A stretch of DNA of 64,000 nt from Caulobacter rhizosphaerae (GCF_010977555.1 NZ_CP048815.1:5634501-5698500); one strand, 5' to 3'; positions 7,304 to 16,322 are shown, counted from the first letter of the stretch. Notes: generated from the sequence alone by a model not told the origin. Numbers and translations are program-made.

Positions 7304-7684
7304 TCATGCCACCGCGTGGTCCTTCAGCACGCCCAGCGTCACCACCGCCAGCATCTCCTCGTGGGTGGCCTCGAGCACCACCTGCGGGGCGACGCCGGCG
7401 TCCAGGGCCTCCTTCCAACGGCCGGCGCACAGGCACCAGCGGTCGCCCGGCAGCAGGCCGCGGAAGGCGAATTCCGGACGCGGGGTCGACAGGTCGTTGC
7501 CGGTGGCCGCCGAGAAGGCCAGGAACTCGGCCGTCATCACCGCGCAGACCGTGTGCAGGCCCAGGTCGTGCGGTCCGGTCTCGCAGCAGCCGTTGCGATA
7601 GAAGCCGGTCACCGGATTCAGCGAGCAGGGCTGCAGCTCCTGGCCCAGGACGTTCTTGGCGGTGTCGTCATAACGCGTGGTCAT
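7304..7684 (-). CDS. DUF2237 family protein
   Basis: This 126-residue cytoplasmic protein matches DUF2237, a widespread small family of unknown function. The signature is nearly complete: NVLGQELQPCSLNP, TGFYRNGCCETGPHDLGLH, TVCAVMTAEFLAFS, GNDLSTPRPEF, PGDRWCLCAGRWKEAL and the closing VVLEATHEEMLAVV. Six cysteines are present (Cys20, the Cys33-Cys34 pair, Cys47, and Cys84 with Cys86), which could bind a metal or form disulfides, although this is not established. It is full length for the family. It is convergent with the reductase gene across the GGGGACA repeats, which may help separate their transcripts. Confidence 0.88.
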   Translation of the reverse strand: MTTRYDDTAKNVLGQELQPCSLNPVTGFYRNGCCETGPHDLGLHTVCAVMTAEFLAFSAATGNDLSTPRPEFAFRGLLPGDRWCLCAGRWKEALDAGVAPQVVLEATHEEMLAVVTLGVLKDHAVA

Positions 7685-7825
7685 GCGGTGAGCTTAACCC
7701 CATTCCGGGGATTTCGACCGGGGAATCTGGGGCCCGTTTCGCCGTCGCGGCGCGTGACGGCTTCCGGCGGCGGCGTTCCGGTGCTTAAGAGGAAGCGCAA
7801 GAGCAAGACGTCTCGCGGGAGCCTC

Positions 7826-8704
7826 ATGTCCGACCTCGCCCGACCGCGCCGCAGCGCCCTCTACATGCCCGCCTCCAACGCCAAGGCGGTGGACAAGGCG
7901 CGCACGCTGGACGCCGACGTGATCATCCTGGACCTTGAGGACGCCGTCGCCCCGGAGATGAAGGACGCCGCCCGCGAAGCCGCCGTGGCGGCGGTCAAGG
8001 CCGGGGGCTTTGGCCCGCGCGAGATCGTCGTCCGCACCAACGGCCTGGACACCCCCTGGGGCGAGGCCGACCTGAAGGCCGTCGCCGAGGCGGGGCCGGA
8101 CGCGGTGCTCGTGCCCAAGGTCAATGACGCGGCCGACGTCCACGCTTACCAGGCCGCCCTGCACGCCGCCCCGGTCCACACCCGGCTGTGGACGATGATC
8201 GAGACCGCCAAGGCCGCCTTCCACCTGTGGGAGATCGCCGCCGCCGCGCGCGCCACCCGGCTGAGCGGCTGGGTGATGGGGGTCAACGACCTGGCCAAGG
8301 AGATGCGGGCCCGCCAGACGCCGGGGCGCGAAGCCTTCCTGCCGATCCTGTCGCTGTCGGTGGCCGCCGCCCGGGCCCACGGCCTGACCATCCTGGACGG
8401 GGTGCACAACGACATCGACGATCTGGCCGCCCTGGAGGCGGTCTGCGGCCAGGCGGTCGACTTCGGCTTCGACGGCAAGACCCTGATCCACCCCAAGCAC
8501 CTGGACGTCTGCAACCGCGCCTTCTCGCCCACCGCCGACGAGATCGCCTGGAGCCGGGCGGTGATCGCCGCCTTCGCCGCGCCCGAGAACGCCGGCAAGG
8601 GCGCCTTGCGGGTGGGCGGGAAGATGGCCGAGCGGCTGCACCTGGTTCAGGCCGAACGGCTGGTGGCGGTCGCCGCCGCCATCGCCGAACGCTCGGCCGC
8701 CTAG
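7826..8704 (+). CDS. CitE-like CoA ester lyase (malyl-CoA lyase / thioesterase type)
   Basis: A 292-residue HpcH/HpaI aldolase superfamily protein of the CitE/Mcl branch, a TIM-barrel enzyme that cleaves or hydrolyses malyl-CoA-type esters with Mg2+. Visible motifs are RSALYMPASN (CoA site), DADVIILDLEDAVAP with the metal-binding acids, VRTNGLDTPW, VLVPKVND, MIETAKA and FDGKTLIHPKHL near the C-terminus. The length fits (3S)-malyl-CoA thioesterase (Mcl2) better than L-malyl-CoA lyase (about 320). Nearby genes encode a mesaconyl-CoA hydratase and malate dehydrogenase, which supports a role in C4/C5 CoA-acid metabolism. The ATG at 7826 has GGGAG upstream. Confidence 0.85.
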   Translation: MSDLARPRRSALYMPASNAKAVDKARTLDADVIILDLEDAVAPEMKDAAREAAVAAVKAGGFGPREIVVRTNGLDTPWGEADLKAVAEAGPDAVLVPKVNDAADVHAYQAALHAAPVHTRLWTMIETAKAAFHLWEIAAAARATRLSGWVMGVNDLAKEMRARQTPGREAFLPILSLSVAAARAHGLTILDGVHNDIDDLAALEAVCGQAVDFGFDGKTLIHPKHLDVCNRAFSPTADEIAWSRAVIAAFAAPENAGKGALRVGGKMAERLHLVQAERLVAVAAAIAERSAA

Positions 8705-8729
8705 ACCCGAAAGACCGTCAAAGCCTCTC

Positions 8730-9800
8730 ATGCGCGCGCTCCTGATCTCCCTGCTGGCCCTTTCCGCCGCTCCCGTCCTTCCCGGCCAGGCCTGGGCCCA
8801 GGAGGCGCCGGTCGTGACCGCGCCGGTTCCGACCGCGCCCGCCGCCAGCCCGCCGGCCCCGGCGGCCCCAGCGGCCCCAGCGGCCGCCGCCGATCCGGAC
8901 GCCGTCCCCGTCGTGGCCGCCCCGCCGGCCGCCGATACGGCGACCTCGGCCGACCAGGCCGTCGACCCCCTGGCCGACCTGATCTCCCAGAGCGGCCCCC
9001 AGACCACCGACGAGGAGGACGCCGCGCCCCAGCCGCCGGCCCCGCCGCACAAGCCGACCGTCCTGCCGATCCCGACGCCCGACCCCGACGAGCTGCCCGG
9101 CCACACGATCCCCCAGGGCGGCTACGTGCCGGTGGCCGAGGCCTACGACCTGCGGGTCAAGGGTTCGATCCTCGCCGCCCAGGGCCTGCAGGGGCCGCTG
9201 GACGGCGGCTGGTCGATCGAGGGGCCGGACGGCGCGACGCTCTACCGGCTGCAGATCGTCGACAAGGTCGGCGGCGACACCCTGGAGGGCGCCTGGCGCG
9301 ACCTGCGCCGCCCGGGGGCGGTGGGCTCCACCGGCCTGATCGATGGCCTCGAGCGCTCCGGCGGCGGCTTTCTCGCCCGCTTCACGCCGCGCTCCGGCCA
9401 ATCCGCGGCCCTGGACCTGACGTCTCGCGGCGACGGCGCGTGGACCGGCAAGCTGAACGAGAACGGGACCGAGATCCCGGTCACCGCCCATCGCGTGGCC
9501 CAGGCGACCGTACCGCCCGGCTATGTCCCGGCGGGTCGCGGCCCGGTCGTCTGGGGCGCCCGCCCGGCCCCGCCGCGCGTGGTGGCCGCCGCGCCGGCCA
9601 AGGCTCCGGCCTGCTCGACCCGGGGCAAGAAGGGCAAGGCGCTGAAGGCCGCCAAGGCCAAGTGCGCCGCCGCCGCCCGCAAGGGCGGCAAAGGCACGGC
9701 GGCCAAGGGCAAGAAGGCCGGCAAGGGCAAGGCTGCGACCTCGCGCAAGGGCGCCAAGGGCAAGGCGGCCAAGGGGTCGAGCCGGAAGAAGCGCCGATAG
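8730..9800 (+). CDS. Exported protein with Pro/Ala-rich linker and Lys-rich tail
   Basis: I do not recognise a named family. The 356-residue product has a signal peptide (MRALLISLLALSAAPVLPGQ, cleavage near AWA|QE) and a Pro/Ala-rich low-complexity stretch to about residue 100. A folded segment of about 150 residues follows, from GGYVPVAEAYDLRVKG to PVTAHRVAQATVPPGY. It ends in a strongly basic tail of about 65 residues made of GKKGKA/KAAKGK repeats. The tail resembles DNA-, RNA- or polyanion-binding histone-like extensions. In an exported protein it may bind lipopolysaccharide or peptidoglycan, which is inference. The start lies 25 bases after the CoA lyase stop. Confidence 0.75.
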   Translation: MRALLISLLALSAAPVLPGQAWAQEAPVVTAPVPTAPAASPPAPAAPAAPAAAADPDAVPVVAAPPAADTATSADQAVDPLADLISQSGPQTTDEEDAAPQPPAPPHKPTVLPIPTPDPDELPGHTIPQGGYVPVAEAYDLRVKGSILAAQGLQGPLDGGWSIEGPDGATLYRLQIVDKVGGDTLEGAWRDLRRPGAVGSTGLIDGLERSGGGFLARFTPRSGQSAALDLTSRGDGAWTGKLNENGTEIPVTAHRVAQATVPPGYVPAGRGPVVWGARPAPPRVVAAAPAKAPACSTRGKKGKALKAAKAKCAAAARKGGKGTAAKGKKAGKGKAATSRKGAKGKAAKGSSRKKRR

Positions 9801-9802
9801 GC

Positions 9803-10228
9803 CTAGACGGACAGCGCCGCCTTCGCCGCCGCGATCGCCCGGTCCCGCGCTTCGGGCCCATAGGCCTCGCCCGACGAATGACCCCAGACCGGTCCCGGCC
9901 AGGCCGGATCGCCGGTCCGCCGGCCCAGCACGTGGACATGCAGCTGCGGCGTGACATTGCCCAGGACGCCGACATTGAGCTTGTCGACCGTCAGGCCCAG
10001 CGCGCGCCCCACGGCGCGGACGGCGGCGCCGGCCAGCACCGTCTCCTCCACCAGCCGGGCGCGGTCGGCGGGGGATAGGTCCTCCAACTCGCGCAGCCCG
10101 GCGAGGCGCGGGATCAGCACCACCCACGGATAGCGGGCGTCCAGCTGCAGACGGGCTTGGCACAGCGGCAGGTCGCCCAGCATGGCGGAGGTGGCCACGA
10201 AGGCCGGGTCGAGGATGAACTCAGCCAC
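9803..10228 (-). CDS. HIT family protein
   Basis: A 141-residue histidine-triad nucleotide-binding protein. The C-terminal triad appears as PQLHVHVLGRR, in which the first His of HxHxH is Gln, as in a common proteobacterial branch (QLHVHV). The N-terminal part FILDPAF, LCQARLQLDARYPWVVLIPR and KLNVGVLGN are typical of this branch. Such proteins hydrolyse nucleotide phosphoramidates or bind nucleotides in the cytoplasm. I choose the GTG at 10228. It overlaps the stop of the upstream mesaconyl-CoA hydratase gene by eight bases, which implies translational coupling. Confidence 0.85.
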   Translation of the reverse strand: MAEFILDPAFVATSAMLGDLPLCQARLQLDARYPWVVLIPRLAGLRELEDLSPADRARLVEETVLAGAAVRAVGRALGLTVDKLNVGVLGNVTPQLHVHVLGRRTGDPAWPGPVWGHSSGEAYGPEARDRAIAAAKAALSV

Positions 10229-11270
10229 GTTTCGGAACCGCCGCCCAATGGTCGAAGTCGAGGATGACGCCGGGCGCATAGGCTCCGGTCTCGTCCTTGT
10301 CCGGGAAATCGGCGCAGGGCCGGTCGACGGTGGCCACCAGCCGCAGGCGCAGAGCTCCGACGGTCGGCGACAGCTCGGCCTTGTCCAGCACCTGCGACCA
10401 GGCGAACACCGTGCCGCCGGCGAAATAGGGACTGACATGGCGCCCGCCATTGATGGCCAGGATCAGGCCGGTGTTCTGCAGGCCGTTGAACGACAGGGCC
10501 TTGGCGGTCGAGATCACCACCCCGCCATAGACCAGCCGCCGGCCGGAAGGGTCCTTGCCGCGCTCGAACTGGTTGAAGTGGACCTTGGCGGTGTTCTGCC
10601 ACAACCGCGTGGCCATCTGGGCCTCGGCCTCCTCGACCACCATGCCGTCGACATGGTCGATCTTCTCGCCGATTTCGTAGTCCTCATAGGCGTGCGGCGC
10701 GCCGGCGTGAGCGAAGTCGTAGCGCCTGAAATCCAGGCCCGGCGGCGGCGCCAGGTCGCCGGCCGCCACGGCGTCGGCCAGCTGCGGAACCGACGCCCCC
10801 TCGACCGCCGCGGCGGGGTCGCGCTTGCGCACCATCACCCACCGCACATAGCTCAGCACCGCCACCCCGCGCTGGTTCACGCCGGTGGTGCGCACATAGA
10901 CCACGCCGGTCTTGCCGTTCGAGTTCTCCTTCAGCCCGATCACCTCGGACCGGGCCGACACGGTGTCGCCGACATGCACGGGCGCCAGGAACCGGCCCTC
11001 CGCGTAGCCGAGGTTGGCCACCGCGTTCAGGCTGATGTCGGGCACGGTCTTGCCGAACACCACGTGGAAGGCGACCAGCGGGTCGACCGGGGCGGTCTCC
11101 AGCCCGCAGTCGCGCGCGAAGACGTCGGACGAGAACAGGGCGAAGCGGGGGCCATAGAGCGCCGTGTACAGCGCCACGTCGCCGGCGGTGATGGTGCGCG
11201 GGGTGGCGTGGACGATGACCTGGCCGAGCCTGAAGTCTTCGAAATAGTTCCCCGGATCGGTCTTGCTCAT
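10221..11270 (-). CDS. mch: Mesaconyl-CoA hydratase (MaoC family)
   Basis: This 349-residue protein has two MaoC-like hot-dog halves. It strongly resembles Rhodobacter mesaconyl-CoA (beta-methylmalyl-CoA) hydratase, including the opening MSKTDPGNYFEDFRLGQVI, TPRTITAGDVALYTALYGPR, FHVVFGKTVPDISLNAVANL, LKENSNGKTGVVYV and a second half with HVDGMVVEEAEAQMATRLWQ. The enzyme interconverts mesaconyl-CoA and erythro-beta-methylmalyl-CoA in the ethylmalonyl-CoA pathway. A CitE-like lyase gene (7826-8704) and mdh lie close by, but the other pathway genes (ccr, ecm) are not in this window. It may equally serve catabolism of methylaspartate or itaconate. It overlaps the HIT gene downstream. Confidence 0.82.
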   Translation of the reverse strand: MSKTDPGNYFEDFRLGQVIVHATPRTITAGDVALYTALYGPRFALFSSDVFARDCGLETAPVDPLVAFHVVFGKTVPDISLNAVANLGYAEGRFLAPVHVGDTVSARSEVIGLKENSNGKTGVVYVRTTGVNQRGVAVLSYVRWVMVRKRDPAAAVEGASVPQLADAVAAGDLAPPPGLDFRRYDFAHAGAPHAYEDYEIGEKIDHVDGMVVEEAEAQMATRLWQNTAKVHFNQFERGKDPSGRRLVYGGVVISTAKALSFNGLQNTGLILAINGGRHVSPYFAGGTVFAWSQVLDKAELSPTVGALRLRLVATVDRPCADFPDKDETGAYAPGVILDFDHWAAVPKRG

Positions 11271-11372
11271 CCCGCGTCTCCCCAAGGGTGCCCCGAGCCG
11301 TCGTTCAGCCAGTCTTGCCGCACCGCGGCGAAACGGGAAAGAGGGCTTGAGACTGAGCCGCTGCGGGCGTAG

Positions 11373-12377
<1,005 letters not shown>

Positions 12378-12400
12378 GCGAACTTCGAACCTGAGATACG

Positions 12401-12434
12401 AAAAGGGCGGCTCCTCGTCGGGCCGCCCTTTTTT
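12401..12434 (+). terminator. Rho-independent terminator of mdh
   Basis: GGGCGGC (12405-12411) pairs with GCCGCCC (12422-12428) and is followed by a run of six T. A-rich bases precede the stem. Confidence 0.85.
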
Positions 12435-12520
12435 CGTGGCGCGCCCGCCGCCTTCCGACGGAACGACCCACGATTGCCTTTTCTGCTGAAGCCGTACAAT
12501 TTCGCGCTTCGGGGGATCAC

Positions 12521-13327
12521 ATGGCGCGCAGCACCATTTTCATCGTCGCGACCGTTGTCGCGCTCGTGTCTGGCCACGCGCATGCCGACCCGAAGTCCAA
12601 CTGGCCCAAGGGCTCGGACTGGCTGCACAAGCCGACCGGCCAGGACATGGCGAAGTATTATCCGGAGAAGGCCCAGCGCGACGCGCAGCCCGGTCGCGCG
12701 ATCATCGATTGCGACGTGACGGCCAAGGGCCTGCTGGACAATTGCCGTGTGGTCGACGAATTCCCGGCCAGCTACCCGTTCGGCGAGGCCGCCCTGAAGC
12801 TGGGCCGCATTTTCCGCATCGACCCCAAGACGGTCGACGTGAACGATCCGACCCGGAACCGGGTCATCGTGCCGATCATCTTCAACGCCATAGGCAAGCC
12901 ACCGCCGCCCAGCGGCTTTCTGGCCGGCAGCGACGCCCTGGCGCTGACTCTCGGCGTTCTGCCGAAGACCAAAAACGCCGTCCCCTGCGCGACGGCGGAA
13001 AAGCCGGATCAGTTCTGCACGCTGCACGCGCTGGAGTGGGAGGAATCGCCCTGGTTGGCCCAGACCTTGCCGGCTCTGGACGGGGTGGACATGACGTCCG
13101 GCATCAGCGTGTTGCAGTGCCGGGTTTCGGCCGAGAGGCGCCTGACCCAATGCGTCGCCACCGGCGACTCGACGCCCGCCGGACGGAAAGCCATGCTGGC
13201 CGTGGCCGACATGATGGTCGCGCCGGTAAAGGCGCTCGACGGCGCGCCGGTTGGCGGCGGCCTGGTGGTGATCCCCTTCGACTGGTCGAAGATCACCCCC
13301 CTGGCCCGGGCGCTGAAGCGGCCCTAG
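12521..13327 (+). CDS. Periplasmic protein with two TonB C-terminal-like domains
   Basis: A 268-residue exported protein with a signal peptide (residues 1-22, cleavage near AHA|DP). It has two copies of a fold resembling the TonB C-terminal domain. The first is around residues 45-105 (YYPEKAQRDAQPGRAIIDCD, then GLLDNCRVVDEFPASYPFG) and the second around 180-240 (VLQCRVSAERRLTQCVATG, PAGRKAMLAVADM). In each, the paired cysteines in the IDCDVT..L.NC / LQCRVS..L.QC pattern fit a disulfide between adjacent strands. It has no N-terminal membrane anchor, so it is not a classical energy transducer. It stands alone between the mdh terminator and a convergent CBS protein gene. Confidence 0.75.
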   Translation: MARSTIFIVATVVALVSGHAHADPKSNWPKGSDWLHKPTGQDMAKYYPEKAQRDAQPGRAIIDCDVTAKGLLDNCRVVDEFPASYPFGEAALKLGRIFRIDPKTVDVNDPTRNRVIVPIIFNAIGKPPPPSGFLAGSDALALTLGVLPKTKNAVPCATAEKPDQFCTLHALEWEESPWLAQTLPALDGVDMTSGISVLQCRVSAERRLTQCVATGDSTPAGRKAMLAVADMMVAPVKALDGAPVGGGLVVIPFDWSKITPLARALKRP

Positions 13328-13761
13328 TGGGCGGCCGCCATCTCGCCGCCCTCCTGCGAGATCTCCTCCAGCGTCTTGCCCACCTGCTTGGCGCCGTAGT
13401 CCTTGGCCACGTCGCCCAGGGACAGGATGCCGGTCAGGTTTCCGGCCTCGTTGAGCACGACCAGGCGGCGGATCTGGTGGCTGGCCATCTTGGCGGTGGC
13501 GTCGGCCAGGACATCGTCTTCGCGCACGCTCTGGACTTCGCCTTCGCTCATCGCCTCGGAAATGGGGCTGTCGAAGCTGCGGCCCTCGGCGACCACGCGC
13601 AGGACGATGTCGCGGTCGGTGACCAGGCCCACCACCTTGCCGTTCTCGACGATCGGCACGGCGCCGGTTTCGACGTGGGCCATCACCTGGGCGACCTTGC
13701 GCACGGTGTCGGTGGGGGCGGCGGTGGAGACCTGGCTGGTCATCGCGTCGCTGACTTTCAT
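13324..13761 (-). CDS. CBS domain pair protein
   Basis: A 145-residue cytoplasmic protein made only of two CBS domains, which form an adenine-nucleotide-sensing Bateman module. Domain 1 covers about residues 5-60 (MTSQVSTAAPTDTVRKVAQV, TGAVPIVENGKVVGLVTDRD). Domain 2 covers 72-130 (SEAMSEGEVQSVREDDVLAD, RRLVVLNEAGNLTGILSLGD). Stand-alone CBS pairs of this kind are common in alphaproteobacteria and may act as signalling modules, although the target is unknown. It overlaps the end of the TonB-like gene by 4 bases tail to tail. A Pro-free upstream region with AAGGAGC-like SD supports the ATG at 13761. Confidence 0.88.
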   Translation of the reverse strand: MKVSDAMTSQVSTAAPTDTVRKVAQVMAHVETGAVPIVENGKVVGLVTDRDIVLRVVAEGRSFDSPISEAMSEGEVQSVREDDVLADATAKMASHQIRRLVVLNEAGNLTGILSLGDVAKDYGAKQVGKTLEEISQEGGEMAAAH

Positions 13762-13840
13762 GGGGAAGCTCCTTGAGGGAGTGAATTGAACCCTTGAGAA
13801 ACCCCGCGCTGACGCGCCCGTTCCGTTGCGGCTACGCCGT

Positions 13841-13940
13841 GCGTCCTTCGAGGCTCGGCTTCGCCTCGCACCTCAGGATGAGGAAATCAGCGCAGAGTTC
13901 CTCATCCTGAGGCGCCCGCGCAGCGGGCCTCGAAGGACGC
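13841..13940. repeat. Intergenic palindromic repeat, CCTCATCCTGAGG family
   Basis: GCGTCCTTCGAGGCTCGG...CACCTCAGGATGAGGAA is mirrored by TTCCTCATCCTGAGG...CGGGCCTCGAAGGACGC. It ends 6 bases before the stop of the SDR gene. Confidence 0.85.
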
Positions 13941-13946
13941 AGGGGA

Positions 13947-14834
13947 TCAAACCAGCGCCGCGCGATGCGCCTCCAGGAAGGTCTCGACCGAGACGGGCGG
14001 CTGGCCGGTCAGCGTCTCGACCACGTCGGTGACGATGGCGTGCTGGCCCTCGGCGGCCGCGACGTCGAAATCGACCAGCACCTCGACCAGGCCCGACGGC
14101 AGGCCGGCGGCGAGCAGGCCCTGGCGCAGGGCGTCCGGAGACAGGGCGTGGTGGGTCACCGGCTTGCCCGAGAGCCTGGCGTAGAGGGCGGCGACCTCGT
14201 CCTGGGTGACGGCGGCGGGGCCCGAGACGTCGAGGATCCGGCGGCCCTCGCCCTGGCGCAGCGCAGCGGCGTCGACGCGGGCGCAATCCTCGCGGCTGAC
14301 ATAGGCTCGGCCGGCTCCGCCGGTGGCCGAATAGAGCGCGCCGCTGGCCACGGCCGGGCCCGCGCCCATCAGCAGCAGCTCGGCGTAGAGGTTGTGGCGC
14401 AGGATGGTCCAGCCGGGGATGGCGCTGGCGGCCAGGGCCTGCTCGGTCCAGAAGTGGTCGTCGATCACCCCGCCGCCCGCCTGGGGCCTCGCGCCCGGCG
14501 CCGAGGTGTAGACCAGGTGCCGGACGCCAGCGGCCTGGGCGGCGGCGATCGCCGCGCGGTGCTGGGCGATGCGACGGCCCGGCTGGTCCAGGCTGTCGGT
14601 GCTGACCAGCAGCAGGCGCTCGACGCCGGCGAAGGCGGCGGGCAGGGCGTCCGGATCATCGAAGTCGACGCGCCGGGTCTCGATGCCGCGCGCCGCCAGG
14701 TCGGCCAGCTTCGAAGGCTCGCGGCTGGCCGCCACGATGTTCGAAGCGCCGGCCTCGAGCAGCAGCTCGACCACGCGACGGCCCAGTTGGCCGCCGGCGC
14801 CGGTGACCAGCAGACGGGGAGGGGAGGCGCTCAT
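13947..14834 (-). CDS. NAD(P)-binding atypical SDR (NmrA / QorB-like)
   Basis: A 295-residue Rossmann-fold protein of the atypical SDR group related to NmrA and to the NADPH:quinone oxidoreductase YtfG/QorB. The N-terminal nucleotide motif is LLVTGAGGQLGRRVVELLLE, followed by AASREPSKL, RRVDFDDPDALPAAFAGVER and HLVYTSAPGA. I prefer the second ATG (14834), because AAGGA lies eight bases before it, while the first ATG at 14843 overlaps that SD. It is divergent from an HxlR regulator, the usual arrangement for redox-sensing HxlR/SDR pairs, with a perfect 8-bp inverted repeat in the shared gap. Confidence 0.85.
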   Translation of the reverse strand: MSASPPRLLVTGAGGQLGRRVVELLLEAGASNIVAASREPSKLADLAARGIETRRVDFDDPDALPAAFAGVERLLLVSTDSLDQPGRRIAQHRAAIAAAQAAGVRHLVYTSAPGARPQAGGGVIDDHFWTEQALAASAIPGWTILRHNLYAELLLMGAGPAVASGALYSATGGAGRAYVSREDCARVDAAALRQGEGRRILDVSGPAAVTQDEVAALYARLSGKPVTHHALSPDALRQGLLAAGLPSGLVEVLVDFDVAAAEGQHAIVTDVVETLTGQPPVSVETFLEAHRAALV

Positions 14835-14851
14835 CGGGTTCATCCTTTTCA

Positions 14852-14872
14852 GTGGTCTCCAAATGAGACCAC
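14852..14872. promoter_or_regulatory. Candidate operator for the HxlR regulator
   Basis: GTGGTCTC (14852-14859), 5-base spacer, GAGACCAC (14865-14872): a perfect inverted repeat just upstream of the SDR start codon and facing the regulator gene. Its size and place fit a dimeric winged-helix operator. That the neighbouring HxlR protein binds it is inference. Confidence 0.55.
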
Positions 14873-14932
14873 GTGTAGATGTGAGACTAGATCGCGGCCG
14901 TAAAGACGGCAGTTTGACGGGAGATAGGCAGC

Positions 14933-15373
14933 TTGAGGGAACCGCCCGCGACGAACCCGCCCACCGCCGCGGCGGCCAGCCTGGTCCAGGGCTTCCAGGG
15001 CTGGATGTCGTCGAACGACCTCAGTCCGGCCGCCTGTCCGGTGCGCAACGTGCTCGATCAGCTGGGCGACAAGTGGAGCACCCTGCTGCTGATCGCCCTG
15101 GCCGCCGGGCCGCGCCGGTTTGGCGTCCTGCGCCGCACGGTGCCCGACATCTCCCAGCGCATGCTGACCCAGACCCTGCGCGACCTGCAGCGCGACGGGC
15201 TGATCGATCGCCAGGTGTTTCCGACCAAGCCCCCCAGCGTCGAATACAGCCTGTCGCCGCTGGGGACCTCGCTGCTGGAGCCCCTGGCCGCCCTGGTGGC
15301 CTGGGCCGAGCGCAACCACGCCGACATTCGCGTCGCCCGGGCGCGTTACGACGCCGAGGACGCGGCGGCCTGA
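14933..15373 (+). CDS. HxlR family transcriptional regulator
   Basis: A winged-helix DNA-binding regulator of up to 146 residues. The HxlR core runs from [20 protein letters not shown] through [20 protein letters not shown] and [20 protein letters not shown] to [16 protein letters not shown]. The conserved N-terminal Cys (SPAACPV), used by several members for redox or quinone sensing, is kept. The first start is a TTG at 14933 with GGGAGA upstream, and an ATG at 15005 gives a more typical length of 122 residues; I cannot decide between them. It probably controls the divergent SDR gene through the inverted repeat between them. Confidence 0.88.
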   Translation: MREPPATNPPTAAAASLVQGFQGWMSSNDLSPAACPVRNVLDQLGDKWSTLLLIALAAGPRRFGVLRRTVPDISQRMLTQTLRDLQRDGLIDRQVFPTKPPSVEYSLSPLGTSLLEPLAALVAWAERNHADIRVARARYDAEDAAA

Positions 15374-15493
15374 TCCCGCATCGATTTGTCGGCGCCGTCC
15401 GCCTCGACGTGTCCGGGAACGGGGTTGCGCGACGCTTTCGCCCCGTCGCGACGCAGCCTAAGACCACCCGACCTCTCTCTCCTCGGAGTCCCC

Positions 15494-16000
15494 ATGACCC
15501 TCACCATCCACCAGGCCAGCGTCCCCGTCTTCGTCCAGGGTCTGAAAGGCCTGAGGGGCGTGCTGACCAAGGCCGCCGCCCATGTCGAGACCCGCAAGCT
15601 GGACCCCGACGCCCTGCTGAAGGCGCGGCTGTTCCCCGACATGTTCCCGCTGCTGCGCCAGGTTCAGATCGCCACCGACTTCGCCAAGGGCTGCGCCGCG
15701 CGCCTGGCCGGCGAGGAGGTTCCGGCCTGGGACGACGTCGAGACCACCTTCGAGGACCTGATCGCCCGGATCGACCGCGCCGTCGCCTATGTCGAAGGCC
15801 TGGACCCGGCCAGGTTCGAGAACGCCGAGGACCGCGACATCACCCTGACCCGCCGCGGCGAGACCAGCGTGGTCAAGGGCCTGGCCTATCTGCAGGGGCA
15901 GGCCCAGCCGAACTTCTTCTTCCACCTGACCACCGCCTACGCGATCCTGCGCAAGAACGGCGTCGAGATCGGCAAGAAGGACTATCTGGGGGCCGCCTGA
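15494..16000 (+). CDS. DUF1993 domain protein
   Basis: A 168-residue soluble protein matching DUF1993, a DinB-like helical-bundle family. Typical segments are SVPVFVQGLKGLRGVLTKAA, LDPDALLKARLFPDMFPLLR, QIATDFAKGCAARLAGEEVP and QPNFFFHLTTAYAILRKNGV, and the family end G..IGKKDYLG is intact. Members of the DinB-like fold often bind a metal through three histidines, but only scattered histidines (such as FFHLTTAY) are seen here. The ATG at 15494 has GGAG seven bases upstream; the longer open frame is not conserved. Confidence 0.85.
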   Translation: MTLTIHQASVPVFVQGLKGLRGVLTKAAAHVETRKLDPDALLKARLFPDMFPLLRQVQIATDFAKGCAARLAGEEVPAWDDVETTFEDLIARIDRAVAYVEGLDPARFENAEDRDITLTRRGETSVVKGLAYLQGQAQPNFFFHLTTAYAILRKNGVEIGKKDYLGAA

Positions 16001-16031
16001 CCCTGAATCCGGGCGCCGCCCCGGCGGAAGC

Positions 16032-16136
16032 TCAAGGCTTCCGCCGGAACGCCCAGACCAAGGTCGCCAGGGCGGTGAACACCCCCGCGACCGCCGACAG
16101 AATGATCGGCAACTGAATCAAAAGCTCCTTGTCCAT
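16032..16136 (-). CDS. Small single-span membrane protein (34 aa)
   Basis: A minus-strand ORF of 34 codons, starting MDKELLIQLPI, continuing through the hydrophobic ILSAVAGVFTALATLVWAF and ending RRKP. One transmembrane helix of about 20 residues with a positive tail (positive-inside) is a typical layout for small bacterial membrane proteins. Its last codons lie in a hairpin (GGCGGAAGC / GCTTCCGCC) that could act as a terminator. No clear Shine-Dalgarno is visible. It lies between DUF1993 and ftsK, in an otherwise empty gap. Confidence 0.45.
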   Translation of the reverse strand: MDKELLIQLPIILSAVAGVFTALATLVWAFRRKP

Positions 16137-16254
16137 GACCGCACCCACTGACCCGCCAACAGCGGCGGGCTACGCTCCAGAATGACTCCCGGCCACGTCG
16201 AGTCCGGACGTATGTTCTCTTTTTGTTCTTGTTCCTCCGGCGCCGTGCGAGCGT

Positions 16255-16322
16255 GGGAGACAGGCGCTCGCGGCAACGCCTATGCAAGCTGGTCTCCGAT
16301 ACCGGGGCGAGCGCCTGTCCCC
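16255..16322. repeat. Inverted repeat, GGGGACA family (degenerate)
   Basis: GGGAGACAGGCGCTCG at 16255-16270 is mirrored by CGAGCGCCTGTCCCC at 16308-16322. The outer motif is shared with the palindromes at 30757 and 52428. Confidence 0.7.

Noticed and set aside
5139..7436. Minus-strand open frame of 765 codons opposite the disulfide oxidoreductase
   Set aside because: It is a shadow of a strongly supported plus-strand enzyme in high-GC DNA. The translation is low-complexity and has no domain.
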